From positions 310,001 to 374,000 of the forward strand of contig NZ_FORV01000003.1 of the NCBI RefSeq assembly GCF_900114095.1: 64,000 nucleotides of DNA, in the 5' to 3' direction. The position numbers and the translations under genes are program-made. This stretch comes from Sphingomonas sp. NFR04 (GTDB taxonomy: Bacteria > Pseudomonadota > Alphaproteobacteria > Sphingomonadales > Sphingomonadaceae). The notes beneath the pieces were generated by a model that worked only from the letters and a program-made list of their open reading frames with translations, ran no database searches and was not told the DNA's origin. Below are positions 1 to 8,853 of this stretch, piece after piece (position 1 is the first letter of the stretch; every line of letters begins with the position of its first letter).

Positions 1-41
1 CCTATCGCATAGGCGGTGTGAGCGGAGGCAAAAAAACCATC

Positions 42-135
42 GTCATCCCCGCGAAGGCGGGGATCCATTCGCCTGTGCGCTGGGGAGAGAACCGCAGCAT
101 CAGCGCCAATGGATCCCCGCCTCCGCGGGGATGAC
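42..135. repeat. REP-like inverted repeat (copy 1)
   Basis: Two 28-base arms at 42-69 and 108-135 are reverse complements with one mismatch. Each arm also holds a nested palindrome of the type CCCCGC-GAA-GGCGGGG. The 38-base spacer is clearly related to the spacer of the copy at 42347-42441 (shared CAGCGCCAATGGATCCCC at the right junction), so the whole unit of about 95 bases appears dispersed. It occupies most of the non-coding stretch 1-187, in which I see nothing else. Confidence 0.8.
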
Positions 136-187
136 GTGGTAGTTCAAACAGACGCGATAACCCTGGCGGGGACGAGACGGGTACGCC

Positions 188-2473
188 TCACCCCTTCGGG
201 CCGCGACCTTCCAGCATGCCGGGCGCGATGAAGCCGATCGGTTGGATCGACGAGGCCTGCTGCTTCAGCCTGCCCTGCATCGCCTCGTAATCGCTCTCCA
301 TCTCCGGCGTGACGGTCGCCCGCGAGTCCTTCAGCGCTTCCTCGAAATGCGCCATCGTCACTTCGCGCGTCGCGAGCGACTGGCGCAGCGCGACGAGGCC
401 GGCGCGGCGGACCACATCTTCCAGGTCGGCGCCGGTATAGCGCTGGGTCTGCTCGGCGATCGAACCCAGGTCGACATCGGCAGCCAGCGGCATCTTGCCG
501 GTCTGGATCCGCAGGATGCGCTCGCGCCCGGCCTTGTCGGGCACGCCGACATAGACCAGCTCATCGAACCGGCCCGGGCGGAGCAGGGCAGGGTCGATCA
601 GGTTCGGCCGGTTGGTCGCGCCGATCACCACCACCGACTGGAGTTCCTCCAGCCCGTCCATCTCGGCGAGGATGGTGTTGACCACGCGCTCGGTCACCTG
701 CGGCTCGCCCATCGCACCGCCCCGGGCAGGGACCAGCGAGTCGAGCTCGTCGATGAAGATCACGCAGGGCGCGACCTGGCGGGCGCGGGCGAACAGCCGC
801 GCGATCTGCTGCTCGCTCTCGCCATACCATTTGGACAGCAGGTCGCTCGACTTGGTGGCGATGAAGTTCGCCTCCGCCTCGCGCGCCACGGCCTTGGCGA
901 GCAGCGTCTTGCCGGTACCCGGCGGCCCATAGAGCAGGAAGCCCTTGGCCGGACGAATGCCGAGGCGCCGGAACGCGTCCGGATCCTTGAGCGGCAGCTC
1001 CACGCCTTCCTTGAGCCGCATCTGCGCGTCGTCGAGGCCGCCGACATCCTCCCAGCGGACCGTCGGCGCCTGCACCATGACTTCGCGCATCGCCGAGGGC
1101 TGGACGCGCTTGAGCGCCTCCAGGAAGTCGTCGCGGGTGACCGACAGCGTGTCGAGCACCTCGGGCGGGATCGTGCCTTCCTCGAGGTTGAGGCGCGGCA
1201 TGATCCGCCGCACGGCCTCGATCGCTGCCTCGCGGGTCAGTGCAGCGAGATCGGCGCCGACAAAGCCGTAGGTGGTGCGGGCCAGCTCGGGCAGGTCGAC
1301 ATCCTCGGCCAGCGGCATGCCGCGGGTGTGGATGCCCAGGATCTCGCGGCGACCGCGATCGTCCGGCACGCCGACGACGATCTCGCGATCGAACCGGCCC
1401 GGACGGCGCAGGGCCTCGTCGATCGCCTCGGGACGATTCGTCGCGGCGATCACGACGATGTTGGCGCGCGCCTCCAGCCCGTCCATCAGCGTCAGCAGCT
1501 GGGCGACGAGGCGCTTTTCCGCCTCGCCGGTGACCTGGCCGCGCTTGGGCGCGATCGAATCGATCTCGTCGATGAACACGATGGAAGGCGCGTTCTTCGC
1601 CGCTTCCTCGAACACCTGGCGCAGCCGCTGCTCGGATTCGCCATAGGCCGAACCCATGATCTCCGGCCCGTTGATCAGGTGGAAGCTGGCATCGCTTTCA
1701 TTGGCGACCGCGCGGGCGAGGCGGGTCTTGCCGGTGCCGGGCGGCCCATGCAGCAGCACGCCCTTGGGCGGATCGACGCCCAGGCGCTGGAACAGCTCCG
1801 GATAGCGCAGCGGCAGCTCGACCATCTCGCGCAGCTGGTCGATCGTCGCGCCCATGCCGCCGATATCGTCATAGGTGACGTCGGCGCGGCGGCTTTCCTT
1901 GGCCTCCTCATACTCCGTGCGGAGCTCGACCTCGGTATTCTCGTCGATATGCACTACGCCGCGCGGCACCGTCGAAAGCACGGTGAGGCGAATCTCCTGC
2001 AGGGCATAAGCCGGCGCGCGGACGAACTGCGCGACGTTCGGCGGCACGTCGGCACGCTGATGGCCCACCGTGGCGATGGTGTCGCCGGAAGTCAGCGGGC
2101 GGGTGAAGAAGGTGCGCTTCAGCGCCTCGCCGGTGCCGCGCAGGCGCAGATTGGCCTGGGCCGGGCCGAACACGACCCGAGTCGCCGGCTTCGAATCGGC
2201 ACGACGCACCTCGACAAAGTCGCCCGAGCCGACACCGGCATTGGCGCGCTGGAGCCCGTCGATGCGGAGCAGCTCCAGGCCTTCGTCTTCGGAATAGGGG
2301 AGGACGGCGCGCGCAGGGGTGCTGCGCTTGCCGACGATTTCGATCACATCGCCCTCGGTGATGCCAAGGGCAGCCATCAAACTGCGTGGGATATGGGCCA
2401 GGCCGCGGCCGCTGTCCTCGGGCCGCGCATTGGCGACCTGCAGGCGGCGGGTGCGGGATTCGTCATCGGCCAT
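188..2473 (-). CDS. Cdc48/VAT-like double AAA+ ATPase
   Basis: A 761-residue protein with the full Cdc48/p97/VAT layout: an N-terminal substrate-adaptor region (about residues 8-190, double-psi-barrel-like start) followed by two AAA modules. Walker A GPPGTGKT is seen at about 243-250 and again at 516-523. Walker B motifs are FIDEID near 300 and FIDELD near 573, and both modules have arginine-finger segments of the type RRPGRFD. Such proteins are hexameric unfoldases that extract or unfold protein substrates with ATP. They are universal in archaea and eukaryotes and sporadic in bacteria. No HbYX proteasome-docking tail is seen (it ends GRGPKG). The gene stands alone on the minus strand behind a candidate sRNA. 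The family is certain; substrates are unknown. Confidence 0.93.
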   Translation of the reverse strand: MADDESRTRRLQVANARPEDSGRGLAHIPRSLMAALGITEGDVIEIVGKRSTPARAVLPYSEDEGLELLRIDGLQRANAGVGSGDFVEVRRADSKPATRVVFGPAQANLRLRGTGEALKRTFFTRPLTSGDTIATVGHQRADVPPNVAQFVRAPAYALQEIRLTVLSTVPRGVVHIDENTEVELRTEYEEAKESRRADVTYDDIGGMGATIDQLREMVELPLRYPELFQRLGVDPPKGVLLHGPPGTGKTRLARAVANESDASFHLINGPEIMGSAYGESEQRLRQVFEEAAKNAPSIVFIDEIDSIAPKRGQVTGEAEKRLVAQLLTLMDGLEARANIVVIAATNRPEAIDEALRRPGRFDREIVVGVPDDRGRREILGIHTRGMPLAEDVDLPELARTTYGFVGADLAALTREAAIEAVRRIMPRLNLEEGTIPPEVLDTLSVTRDDFLEALKRVQPSAMREVMVQAPTVRWEDVGGLDDAQMRLKEGVELPLKDPDAFRRLGIRPAKGFLLYGPPGTGKTLLAKAVAREAEANFIATKSSDLLSKWYGESEQQIARLFARARQVAPCVIFIDELDSLVPARGGAMGEPQVTERVVNTILAEMDGLEELQSVVVIGATNRPNLIDPALLRPGRFDELVYVGVPDKAGRERILRIQTGKMPLAADVDLGSIAEQTQRYTGADLEDVVRRAGLVALRQSLATREVTMAHFEEALKDSRATVTPEMESDYEAMQGRLKQQASSIQPIGFIAPGMLEGRGPKG

Positions 2474-2518
2474 TCTGGGTTCCTTCGTGGCTAGGCACGG
2501 AAGCTAAGAACGGCGGAG

Positions 2519-2622
2519 GCAAAAAAAAGGGCCGCCTCAATAAAGGGCGGCCTTGGAAAGTTTTAGGAGAGGATGCCTGAAAGGCACCCCCTATGTGCGG
2601 TGCGGCACGTTTTTGTGCAAGT
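2519..2622 (-). ncRNA. Candidate small RNA of about 100 nt, or attenuator leader of the Cdc48-like gene
   Basis: A self-contained transcription unit on the minus strand: a near-consensus promoter (2629-2657) and, about 100 nt downstream, a strong intrinsic terminator (2521-2552). Read 5' to 3', the transcript could fold into a short GCAC/GTGC hairpin, then a 7-bp hairpin GGGTGCC/GGCATCC with loop TTTCA. A single-stranded CU-rich linker (TCTCCTAAAACTTTCCAA) follows, then the terminator stem. No convincing ORF lies in it. It could act in trans as an sRNA. Because the Cdc48-like gene starts 46 bases downstream of the terminator, it could instead be a regulated leader. The start point is inferred from the promoter. 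Confidence 0.5.
2521..2552 (-). terminator. Intrinsic terminator of the candidate sRNA
   Basis: Perfect 7-bp stem GGCCGCC/GGCGGCC (arms at 2530-2536 and 2546-2552 on the plus strand) with an 8-base loop. On the minus strand it is followed by eight uridines (2521-2528). It lies between the predicted minus-strand promoter and the Cdc48-like start codon. Confidence 0.8.
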
Positions 2623-2628
2623 GCGAAA

Positions 2629-2657
2629 ATTACACCGCGTAGATGCATGGCTTGCAA
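2629..2657 (-). promoter_or_regulatory. Sigma70-type promoter, minus strand
   Basis: On the minus strand TTGCAA (2652-2657), a 17-base spacer, then TGTAAT (2629-2634). This matches the housekeeping consensus well in a GC-rich genome and points at the terminator-ended segment 2519-2622. Confidence 0.55.
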
Positions 2658-2765
2658 TCGCAATTGTCCGGAGCGATATTCGCTGCGAGCGGGAATGGAT
2701 CGCGCAAGAGCCTTTGGTTCTTGCGAGCCCTTTGCTGCACCGCACCACAGAAGAGAGACGGATCG

Positions 2766-3671
2766 ATGCGACGCCTTCCGCCGCTCACCGCGATCGAAGC
2801 CTTTGTCCAGGTTGCCCGCTTGGGTTCGATCAAGGCCGCCGCCGAGGAGCTGGCGCTGTCCTCGCCCGCGCTCAGTCGGCGGGTGCAGGCGCTCGAGCGC
2901 TTCATCGGCAAGCCGCTGTTCGAGCGACGGCACCAATCGCTGCGGCTCAACGACGATGGCGACCGGCTGCTCAGCCTGATCGCCCCTGCGCTCGACACGA
3001 TGACCGACGCGATCGAGACGATGACCAGCGGCAGCGAATTGCTGCGGCTGCGGCTCGGCGTGCTGCCGCTCTATGCGACGCAGCAGCTGCTGCCGCGCCT
3101 GCCCGAGCTGAAGAGACAGCATCCCCAATTGCATCTGGACGTCGACACCGGCAGCCATGGCATGGCGCGGCTGGGCGACGGGCTCGACGCGGCGATCGTC
3201 ATCGCCCGCGATATCGACCCCGGCTATTATTCGCGCCGGCTCGATCGCAACCGCGTGCACGTCATCGGCGCTCGCAACCTTGTGGAGGGGCCGACCCCGG
3301 TCCGTGATCCCATGGACCTGTCGCGGCTTACCGCATTGGTCCACCGCGAAATGCCCGAGACCTTCACCGCCTGGCGGATGGCGGCCGGCTATCCCGATCT
3401 CGAACCGGCAGCGATCGACCTGTTCGATTCGGGCAATCTGATGCTGGAGGCAGCCGCCCAGGGCCTAGGCGTCGCGTTCATGCTCGAGTCGCATTACCAG
3501 TCCGCCCGAGACGAGCGGCTGGTGCAGCTGTTCGACCTGACCGTGGAGAGCCATTACAGCTACTGGTTCGTCTGCCGTCCCCGCGCGCTGACGCTGCGGC
3601 CGGTGCAGATCTTCCATGACTGGCTGATCTCGGCGATGGGCGCGGATTTGCTGGACATGCCGCAGGCCTGA
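2766..3671 (+). CDS. LysR-family transcriptional regulator
   Basis: 301 residues. The winged helix-turn-helix covers about residues 1-62, with the classic LysR segment GSIKAAAEELALSSPALSRR and a following FERR. A periplasmic-binding-protein-like effector domain runs from about 90 to the end. The ATG at 2766 is chosen over an upstream in-frame start (2643) because the family N-terminus RLPPLTAIEAF begins here and a purine-rich GAAGAGAGA precedes it. It is followed by crtZ after 59 bases on the same strand and diverges from the sRNA/Cdc48 unit. The effector and target genes cannot be read from sequence. Confidence 0.9.
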   Translation: MRRLPPLTAIEAFVQVARLGSIKAAAEELALSSPALSRRVQALERFIGKPLFERRHQSLRLNDDGDRLLSLIAPALDTMTDAIETMTSGSELLRLRLGVLPLYATQQLLPRLPELKRQHPQLHLDVDTGSHGMARLGDGLDAAIVIARDIDPGYYSRRLDRNRVHVIGARNLVEGPTPVRDPMDLSRLTALVHREMPETFTAWRMAAGYPDLEPAAIDLFDSGNLMLEAAAQGLGVAFMLESHYQSARDERLVQLFDLTVESHYSYWFVCRPRALTLRPVQIFHDWLISAMGADLLDMPQA

Positions 3672-3730
3672 CCCTGCCTCTTTGGGCAAAGTCAATGGAA
3701 TGGCGCGGCGGGATCGCCTACATGGGGGCC

Positions 3731-4231
3731 ATGTCGCCGCTCAACGCCGTCCTGATTTTCCTCGCCACCGTGCTCGGCATGGAGCTGTTCGCCTATGCCG
3801 CGCACCGCTGGATCATGCACGGGCCCGGCTGGTTCCTCCACGAAAGCCACCACCGCCCGCGCACGGGCAATTGGGAGCTCAACGACCTCTACGCGGCGAT
3901 CTTCGCGGTGCCGTCGTTCGTGCTGCTGCTGGGCGGCGTGCAGCTCGGCTGGTGGCCGGGCTTCACCTGGATCGGCGCGGGGATTGCGGCGTACGGCGCG
4001 ATCTATTTCGGCTTCCACGACCTGATCGTGCACAAGCGGCTTCGCCACCGCTACATCCCGCGCTCCAGCTACATGAAGCGGATCGTCCAGGCGCACCGGC
4101 TCCACCACGCCGTACGCACCCGCAAGGGCACGGTGAGCTTCGGCTTCCTCTATGCTCCCAAGCCCGAGGTGCTGAAGGCGCAGCTGCGCGAGAGCGGCGC
4201 CATCGTCCAGCGGATCACCATCCCGGATTGA
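3731..4231 (+). CDS. crtZ: Beta-carotene hydroxylase (CrtZ, fatty acid hydroxylase superfamily)
   Basis: A 166-residue membrane di-iron hydroxylase. Four histidine clusters expected for CrtZ are present in order: HRWIMHG, HESHH, HDLIVH and HRLHH. It would hydroxylate the beta-ionone rings of beta-carotene to give zeaxanthin, a step towards the yellow xanthophylls of sphingomonads. Hydrophobic segments flank the histidine boxes. The start at 3731 gives MSPLNAVLIF, matching the usual CrtZ N-terminus; in-frame ATGs at 3695 and 3722 are alternatives. No other carotenoid gene is nearby, so it stands apart from a crt cluster. Confidence 0.88.
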   Translation: MSPLNAVLIFLATVLGMELFAYAAHRWIMHGPGWFLHESHHRPRTGNWELNDLYAAIFAVPSFVLLLGGVQLGWWPGFTWIGAGIAAYGAIYFGFHDLIVHKRLRHRYIPRSSYMKRIVQAHRLHHAVRTRKGTVSFGFLYAPKPEVLKAQLRESGAIVQRITIPD

Positions 4232-4281
4232 GCCGTTCGGCGGATTGACGGGGCGCCCCACCGGACCCACATCTTGGGTCT

Positions 4282-4695
4282 ATGGAACAGCTGAATCTCT
4301 CCGAATCCGAATGGCGCAAGCGCCTTACCCCCGAGCAGTTCCACGTGCTGCGCGAGGCCGGCACCGAGCGCGCCTTTTCCGGACATTACAACGACAACAA
4401 GGCCGACGGCATCTATCGCTGCGCCGGATGCCAGCTCGAATTGTTCGACAGCGTCGACAAATATGACTCGGGCTCGGGCTGGCCCAGCTTCACCCAGCCG
4501 GTGGCGCCGGACCATGTGAGCGAGCATGCGGATACCAGCCATGGCATGCGCCGGATCGAGGCACGCTGCGCCCGCTGCGACGGCCATCTCGGCCATGTCT
4601 TTCCCGATGGACCCCCGCCGACCGGCCTTCGCTACTGCATGAATTCGGTCAGCCTTGATTTTCGGCCCCGCGCGGCAGGTGCATCGGCCGCCTGA
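4282..4695 (+). CDS. msrB: Peptide-methionine (R)-S-oxide reductase MsrB
   Basis: 137 residues, normal for stand-alone MsrB. The structural zinc site is visible as two CxxC pairs (CAGC and CARC). The substrate loop GSGWPSF and catalytic cysteine in [11 protein letters not shown] are intact. The enzyme reduces methionine-R-sulfoxide in proteins, repairing oxidative damage, with thioredoxin as the usual electron donor. No signal peptide is seen, so it acts in the cytoplasm. It sits 50 bases after crtZ and 58 bases before the penicillin-binding protein on the same strand; there is no functional link beyond position. Confidence 0.95.
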   Translation: MEQLNLSESEWRKRLTPEQFHVLREAGTERAFSGHYNDNKADGIYRCAGCQLELFDSVDKYDSGSGWPSFTQPVAPDHVSEHADTSHGMRRIEARCARCDGHLGHVFPDGPPPTGLRYCMNSVSLDFRPRAAGASAA

Positions 4696-4753
4696 TCCCT
4701 AACGCCTGATCCTTGTGAGAAGGCCCCGCACGCTGTAATCGCTCACACCGTAC

Positions 4754-6907
4754 ATGGCCGTGAAATCGAAAACCGCAGCTGCGCCTTGGTGGCGCCGGGG
4801 CTCCTTCTGGAAGAAGTTCTTCCTCTGGTCGCTGATCAGCGGCGTGGCGTTGGCGCTGATCGCCGGCATCGCGCTGCTGATCGCGGTCTATTCGGCGCGC
4901 TCGACGCTGCCGAGCTTCGACCAGATGAAGTCCTCGCCCAACGGACAGATGATCCGCGTCCACGCGGTCGACGGCACCGTGCTCGTCTCGCTCGGGCCGA
5001 GCTATGGCGAGTGGATCAAGTACGACCAGATCCCGCAGGCGATGAAGGACGCGATCATCGCGACCGAGGATCGCCGCTTCGAATCGCACTGGGGCGTCGA
5101 TCCGATCGGCGTCGCGCGCATCTTCTGGGTGGCCAAGCGGCTGCATGACGAGGGCCGGCGCCTGCAGGGCGGCTCGACGATCACCCAGCAGGTGGCGCGC
5201 ACCATCTTCCTGTCGAACAAGTACAGCGTCGGCCGCAAGGTCCGCGAGGCGGTGCTGGCGCTGGCGCTCGAGCGCAAGTTCAGCAAGCAGGAAATCCTCG
5301 AGCTTTACCTGAACAAAGTCTATTTCGGCGGCGGCGCGTACGGTATCGACGCGGCGAGCCGCAAGTTCTTCGGCCACCCCGCGACCAACCTCTCGCTCGG
5401 CGAGTCCGCGATCATCGCAGGCCTGGTCAAGGCGCCGTCGCATTATTCGCCGACGGCCGATGCCGAGGCGGCGGTCGATCGCGCGACGGTGGTGCTCAAG
5501 CTGATGGCCGATGCCGGCAAGATCAGCGAGGCCCAGGCCAACAGCACCGATCCGCACGCCGTGCAGCTGGCGCCCGAGCCCAAGCAGAACAGCGTCCGCT
5601 ACTTCACCGACTGGGCGCTGCCCCAGCTGGAGACGCTGATCGACGAGACCGAGGCGCCGCTCGACGTGTGGACGACGCTCGACCTCAACATGCAGCGCAG
5701 CGCCGACCAGGCGATCCGCGTGAATGCGCCCGACGGCGCGCAGGGCGCGCTCGTCTCGATCGACCGGGATGGCGCGGTGCGGGCGATGGTGGGCGGCAAG
5801 GACTATGTGTCCTCGATCTACAACCGCGCGACCCAGGCGCAGCGCCAGCCGGGCTCGTCGTTCAAGCTGTTCGTCTATCTCTCGGCGCTCGAAGCCGGGC
5901 ACAAGCCCGATGACGTGGTGGTCGACGAGCCGGTGACGATCGACGGCTGGAGCCCACGCAATGATTCGCGCCGCAACAGCGGGCCGATCACGATCCGCAC
6001 CGCCTTTGCCTATTCGGTCAACACGATCGCGGCGAAGCTCGGCCAGGAGGTGGGCTTCACCACCGTGGCGGACATGGCGAAGCGCTTCGGCATCACCACC
6101 CCGATCAACACCCAGCCGGCGATGGTGCTCGGCACCTCGAACGTGCGCCTGATCGACATGACGCGCGCTTTCGCCTCGGTGGGCAACAACGGCGTGGCGG
6201 TGACGCCCTATGGCATCACCCGCGTCACCGCGAACAACCGCGTGATCTACCAGCATGAGGTGGATACCAGCCATGTGCTGGTCGCCAATTACGTCGCGGC
6301 GCAGATGATCGACCTGATGCAGACCGCGGTGGCCACCGGCACCGGCCGCGCCGCGCAGATCGGTCGTCCGGTCGCGGGCAAGACCGGCACGACGACCTCG
6401 AACAAGGACGGCTGGTTCATCGGCTTCTCCAGCGGCCTCACCACCGGCGTGTGGATGGGCCGCGACGACGCCAAGGTGGTGCCGGGCCTGCAGGGCGGCC
6501 GCGCGCCGGCCCGAGCCTTCCACGACTTCATGATCCAGGCCGTCGCCAACCGCCCGGTCGAGCAGTTCGAGACCCAGCTGACGCCGCCGGACAACATGCT
6601 TGAGCCCGACGAGGACGCCTATGGCGCCCCGGATAACGGCATGATGGTCGATCCGGACGGCAACCCGATCGCGCCGCCGCCGCAGGTGCCGACCGAGCCG
6701 GAGGATGGCGAGGAGATGGACGGCACCGCACCGGTGCAGCCGGGCGGCCGCCCGGCGCCCGTCCAGCAACAACAGGGCGAACGGCTCGACCGCGACTGGA
6801 TCAATCGGATGACCGGCCGGCCGCCGGCGCAGCAGCAGCCCCAGCCGCGCCAGCCGCAACGTCAGCCGGCACCGCAGGATCGCCAGCGGCCCAACGACGA
6901 ATATTGA
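4754..6907 (+). CDS. Class A penicillin-binding protein (PBP1A type)
   Basis: 717 residues. One transmembrane helix (about 22-46) anchors a GT51 glycosyltransferase domain, with catalytic Glu105 in ATEDRRFESHWG and QGGSTITQQVAR. A transpeptidase domain follows, with SSFK near 368, SVN near 421 and KTGT near 543. It polymerises and cross-links peptidoglycan in the periplasm. The last 120 residues are low-complexity, rich in Pro, Gln, Asp and Glu, and end in a PQPRQPQRQ-type tail whose role is unknown. A GC-rich inverted repeat follows. Confidence 0.95.
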   Translation: MAVKSKTAAAPWWRRGSFWKKFFLWSLISGVALALIAGIALLIAVYSARSTLPSFDQMKSSPNGQMIRVHAVDGTVLVSLGPSYGEWIKYDQIPQAMKDAIIATEDRRFESHWGVDPIGVARIFWVAKRLHDEGRRLQGGSTITQQVARTIFLSNKYSVGRKVREAVLALALERKFSKQEILELYLNKVYFGGGAYGIDAASRKFFGHPATNLSLGESAIIAGLVKAPSHYSPTADAEAAVDRATVVLKLMADAGKISEAQANSTDPHAVQLAPEPKQNSVRYFTDWALPQLETLIDETEAPLDVWTTLDLNMQRSADQAIRVNAPDGAQGALVSIDRDGAVRAMVGGKDYVSSIYNRATQAQRQPGSSFKLFVYLSALEAGHKPDDVVVDEPVTIDGWSPRNDSRRNSGPITIRTAFAYSVNTIAAKLGQEVGFTTVADMAKRFGITTPINTQPAMVLGTSNVRLIDMTRAFASVGNNGVAVTPYGITRVTANNRVIYQHEVDTSHVLVANYVAAQMIDLMQTAVATGTGRAAQIGRPVAGKTGTTTSNKDGWFIGFSSGLTTGVWMGRDDAKVVPGLQGGRAPARAFHDFMIQAVANRPVEQFETQLTPPDNMLEPDEDAYGAPDNGMMVDPDGNPIAPPPQVPTEPEDGEEMDGTAPVQPGGRPAPVQQQQGERLDRDWINRMTGRPPAQQQPQPRQPQRQPAPQDRQRPNDEY

Positions 6908-6923
6908 GGGCTGCCCCTCTAAA

Positions 6924-7085
6924 CTCCCCTCCCGCTTGCGGGAGGGGCTGGGGGAGGGTGTGTGAGGGTGGCAGGCGATCCGCTGCCGGGATCTCCCGAC
7001 TGCGACGACCTTCGTTTGTGTAGCGCTTCTGCGTGTGCAGGATCCGCTTCCAGCACACACCCTCCCCTCCCGCAGGCGGGAGGGG
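6924..7085. repeat. Long inverted repeat between convergent genes
   Basis: The left part (6924-6964) carries a CTCCCGCTTGCGGGAG palindrome followed by GGGAGGGTGTGTG. The right part (7054-7085) carries CACACACCCTCCC followed by CTCCCGCAGGCGGGAG. The outer segments are exact reverse complements. It lies between the ends of the convergent PBP and YgjP-like genes, so it could act as a two-way terminator or be a dispersed repeat remnant. Confidence 0.6.
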
Positions 7086-7101
7086 GATTGAAGGCGGGAG
7101 G

Positions 7102-7773
7102 CTATTCCCGCCCTACCCAGTGCAGGCTCGACCCATGTTTGCGCAGCCAATGCCGGTGCGGGGTCGGATCGGCGCCGTAGAGCTGCTCGACCAGCGCATG
7201 AAACTCCGGGCCATGGTTCATGTGCACCCGGTGCGCGACTTCATGCGCCACCGTTGCCCGGCGGACCTCGCTCGGCGCCAGGATCAGCCGCCAGCTGTAG
7301 CGGATTACCCCCGTGGAGGCGCAACTGCCCCAGCGACTCCTCGCATCACCGATCGCGACCTTGGTGACCCGCACCCCGGCCAGCGCCGCATACTGCCCGG
7401 TCTCCTCGCTCAGCACCCGCAGCGCCTCGGCCCGCAGCCAGCGTTCGACGCGGCGCCCCAAGCCTTCCTCGGTTCCGCCGCAGAGCAGTTGGTCGCCCTC
7501 GCGTCGTACCCCGCGGACGCCCGGCACTGGCCAGACGATCGTCAGTTCGCCATCGCCGAACGGCACGCGGGCACCCGGCACGAACGGCCGCCCGCCGGGC
7601 AACCGCTCGCGCTGCGCGTCGATCCAGCCCTGCTGCTCGCCGACCCATTGCATCGCCTTGGCGAGCGACGCGCGCGGCGGAATCGTCAGCCGCACCTTGC
7701 CGTCGCGGGGATCGATCGCGAGCCGCATCCGCCGCGCGCGGGGATGGCGGATCACCTCGAGCCCCTCGATCAA
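7102..7773 (-). CDS. YgjP/SprT-like metallopeptidase (DUF45, M48-related)
   Basis: 223 residues. The zinc-peptidase signature HEVAHRVHMNHGPEFH is present (HExxH plus a downstream His), within the family segment RWGSCASTGVIRYSWRLILAP. Family members are putative cytosolic metal-dependent hydrolases of unknown physiological substrate. The start overlaps the upstream YcgN-like gene by 4 bases, so both are probably translationally coupled. The N-terminal half, with EVIRHPRARRMRLAIDP, is also typical of DUF45. Confidence 0.85.
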   Translation of the reverse strand: MIEGLEVIRHPRARRMRLAIDPRDGKVRLTIPPRASLAKAMQWVGEQQGWIDAQRERLPGGRPFVPGARVPFGDGELTIVWPVPGVRGVRREGDQLLCGGTEEGLGRRVERWLRAEALRVLSEETGQYAALAGVRVTKVAIGDARSRWGSCASTGVIRYSWRLILAPSEVRRATVAHEVAHRVHMNHGPEFHALVEQLYGADPTPHRHWLRKHGSSLHWVGRE

Positions 7774-8204
7774 AGGCGGCGGTCCGTCATGTGATGTTCG
7801 AGATCGCCGGCATCGTCCTCGGAGATGGTCCAGCCGCGGGTCGATTCCCCCGCCTTGTGCACCGCCTCACGGTCGCCCGAGACGAGATAATGCCAGTCGG
7901 GCAGCTTCTCGCCATTCGCCCGCAGCCGATAGGCGCAGGTGGTGGGCAGCCACTCGATGTCGCGGACGTTGCGCGTCGTCAGCCGCACGCACTCGGGCAC
8001 ATAGGCGCGGCGATGCTTGTAATCCTTGCAGAGGCCCATGCGGCGATCGAGCAGCTTGCAGGCGACATTGGTGGCGAACAGCTCGCCCGTTTCCTCGTCC
8101 TCCAGCTTGTGCAGGCAGCATTTGCCGCAGCCGTCGCACAGGGCTTCCCATTGCGCGCGGTCCAGGGCCTCCAGCGGCAGATCTTCCCAGAATTTGTTGG
8201 TCAA
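7770..8204 (-). CDS. YcgN/UPF0260-family cysteine-cluster protein
   Basis: About 144 residues with a CDGCGKCC cluster near the N-terminus and further cysteines (ACKLLDRRMGLCKDY, PECVRL, TTCAY). This is the CxxCxxCC pattern of the UPF0260/YcgN group, thought to bind metal or an iron-sulfur centre; function unknown. The likely start is a TTG at 8204 overlapping the stop of the upstream SCO gene (TTGA); a TTG at 8213 is the alternative. It belongs to the SCO-YcgN-YgjP minus-strand operon. Confidence 0.85.
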   Translation of the reverse strand: MTNKFWEDLPLEALDRAQWEALCDGCGKCCLHKLEDEETGELFATNVACKLLDRRMGLCKDYKHRRAYVPECVRLTTRNVRDIEWLPTTCAYRLRANGEKLPDWHYLVSGDREAVHKAGESTRGWTISEDDAGDLEHHMTDRRL

Positions 8205-8782
8205 CGCACCCAATGCTCAAGCTCGGCGACGATCGCCGGGGGATCCTTTTCCAGCGGCAGGCTGGTAATCGGCTTGCCGTCCGGCCCCATCAGATAGGCC
8301 ACTTCCGTGTGGCCCATCAGATAGCCCGACGGCGTAGGCTGCTTCATATAGGCGACAGCATATTCCTTTGCCACCTGCGCGATCGCTTGCGGCGAGCCGG
8401 TAAGCCCCACCAGCCGCGGGTGGAAATTACCGACATATTGCTTGAGCTGCGCCGGCCCGTCGCGCTCGGGATCGACGGTGATGAACAGCGGCACGATCTT
8501 CTGCGCGGTGCCCGGCCCCTGCTTGTCGAGCGTGCGCAGCGCCGCGCCGATCTTGGTCAGGTCGGTCGGGCAGACGTCCGGGCAATAGGTGTAGCCGAAA
8601 TAGACGATGCGGTACTTGCCCGCGAAATCAGCATCGGTGACGGTCTTGCCGTTCTGATCGGTGAGGGTGAACGGCCCGCCGATCCGAGCACCGGCCAGCG
8701 GCGGCGCTTCGGTGCTGCCCGTGCCACAGGCCGCCAATGCCAGCATTGCAGAAGCTATCAACGCGCGAAACATCCAGTTCAT
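8201..8782 (-). CDS. SCO1/SenC-family copper chaperone lipoprotein
   Basis: 193 residues. The N-terminus MNWMFRALIASAMLALAAC is a lipoprotein signal with lipobox LAAC. The mature part is a thioredoxin-like SCO domain with copper ligands in CPDVCP and a distal His in MGHTEVAYL. SCO proteins deliver copper to the CuA centre of cytochrome c oxidase or act as periplasmic thiol oxidoreductases. The second Met is chosen as start because it gives a compact signal peptide. The gene diverges from the ankyrin-repeat gene across a 71-base promoter region. Confidence 0.92.
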   Translation of the reverse strand: MNWMFRALIASAMLALAACGTGSTEAPPLAGARIGGPFTLTDQNGKTVTDADFAGKYRIVYFGYTYCPDVCPTDLTKIGAALRTLDKQGPGTAQKIVPLFITVDPERDGPAQLKQYVGNFHPRLVGLTGSPQAIAQVAKEYAVAYMKQPTPSGYLMGHTEVAYLMGPDGKPITSLPLEKDPPAIVAELEHWVR

Positions 8783-8853
8783 GGTATCCACCGCCAGTCT
8801 TTGCTAGGAACGCCCCTGCATCCGTCGCCCGTATCGAAGGTACCGATCCAGCA

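Noticed and set aside
242..2494. Long plus-strand frame of 750 codons opposite the Cdc48-like gene
   Set aside because: Antisense shadow caused by GC-rich third positions; composition is Arg/His/Leu-rich with no family match, while the minus strand holds clear AAA motifs.
4335..4350. TTCCACGTGCTGC as a further parS site
   Set aside because: Only the left half matches; the right half is not complementary, and it lies far from the parAB cluster. CACGTG at about 19157 in rho was dropped likewise.
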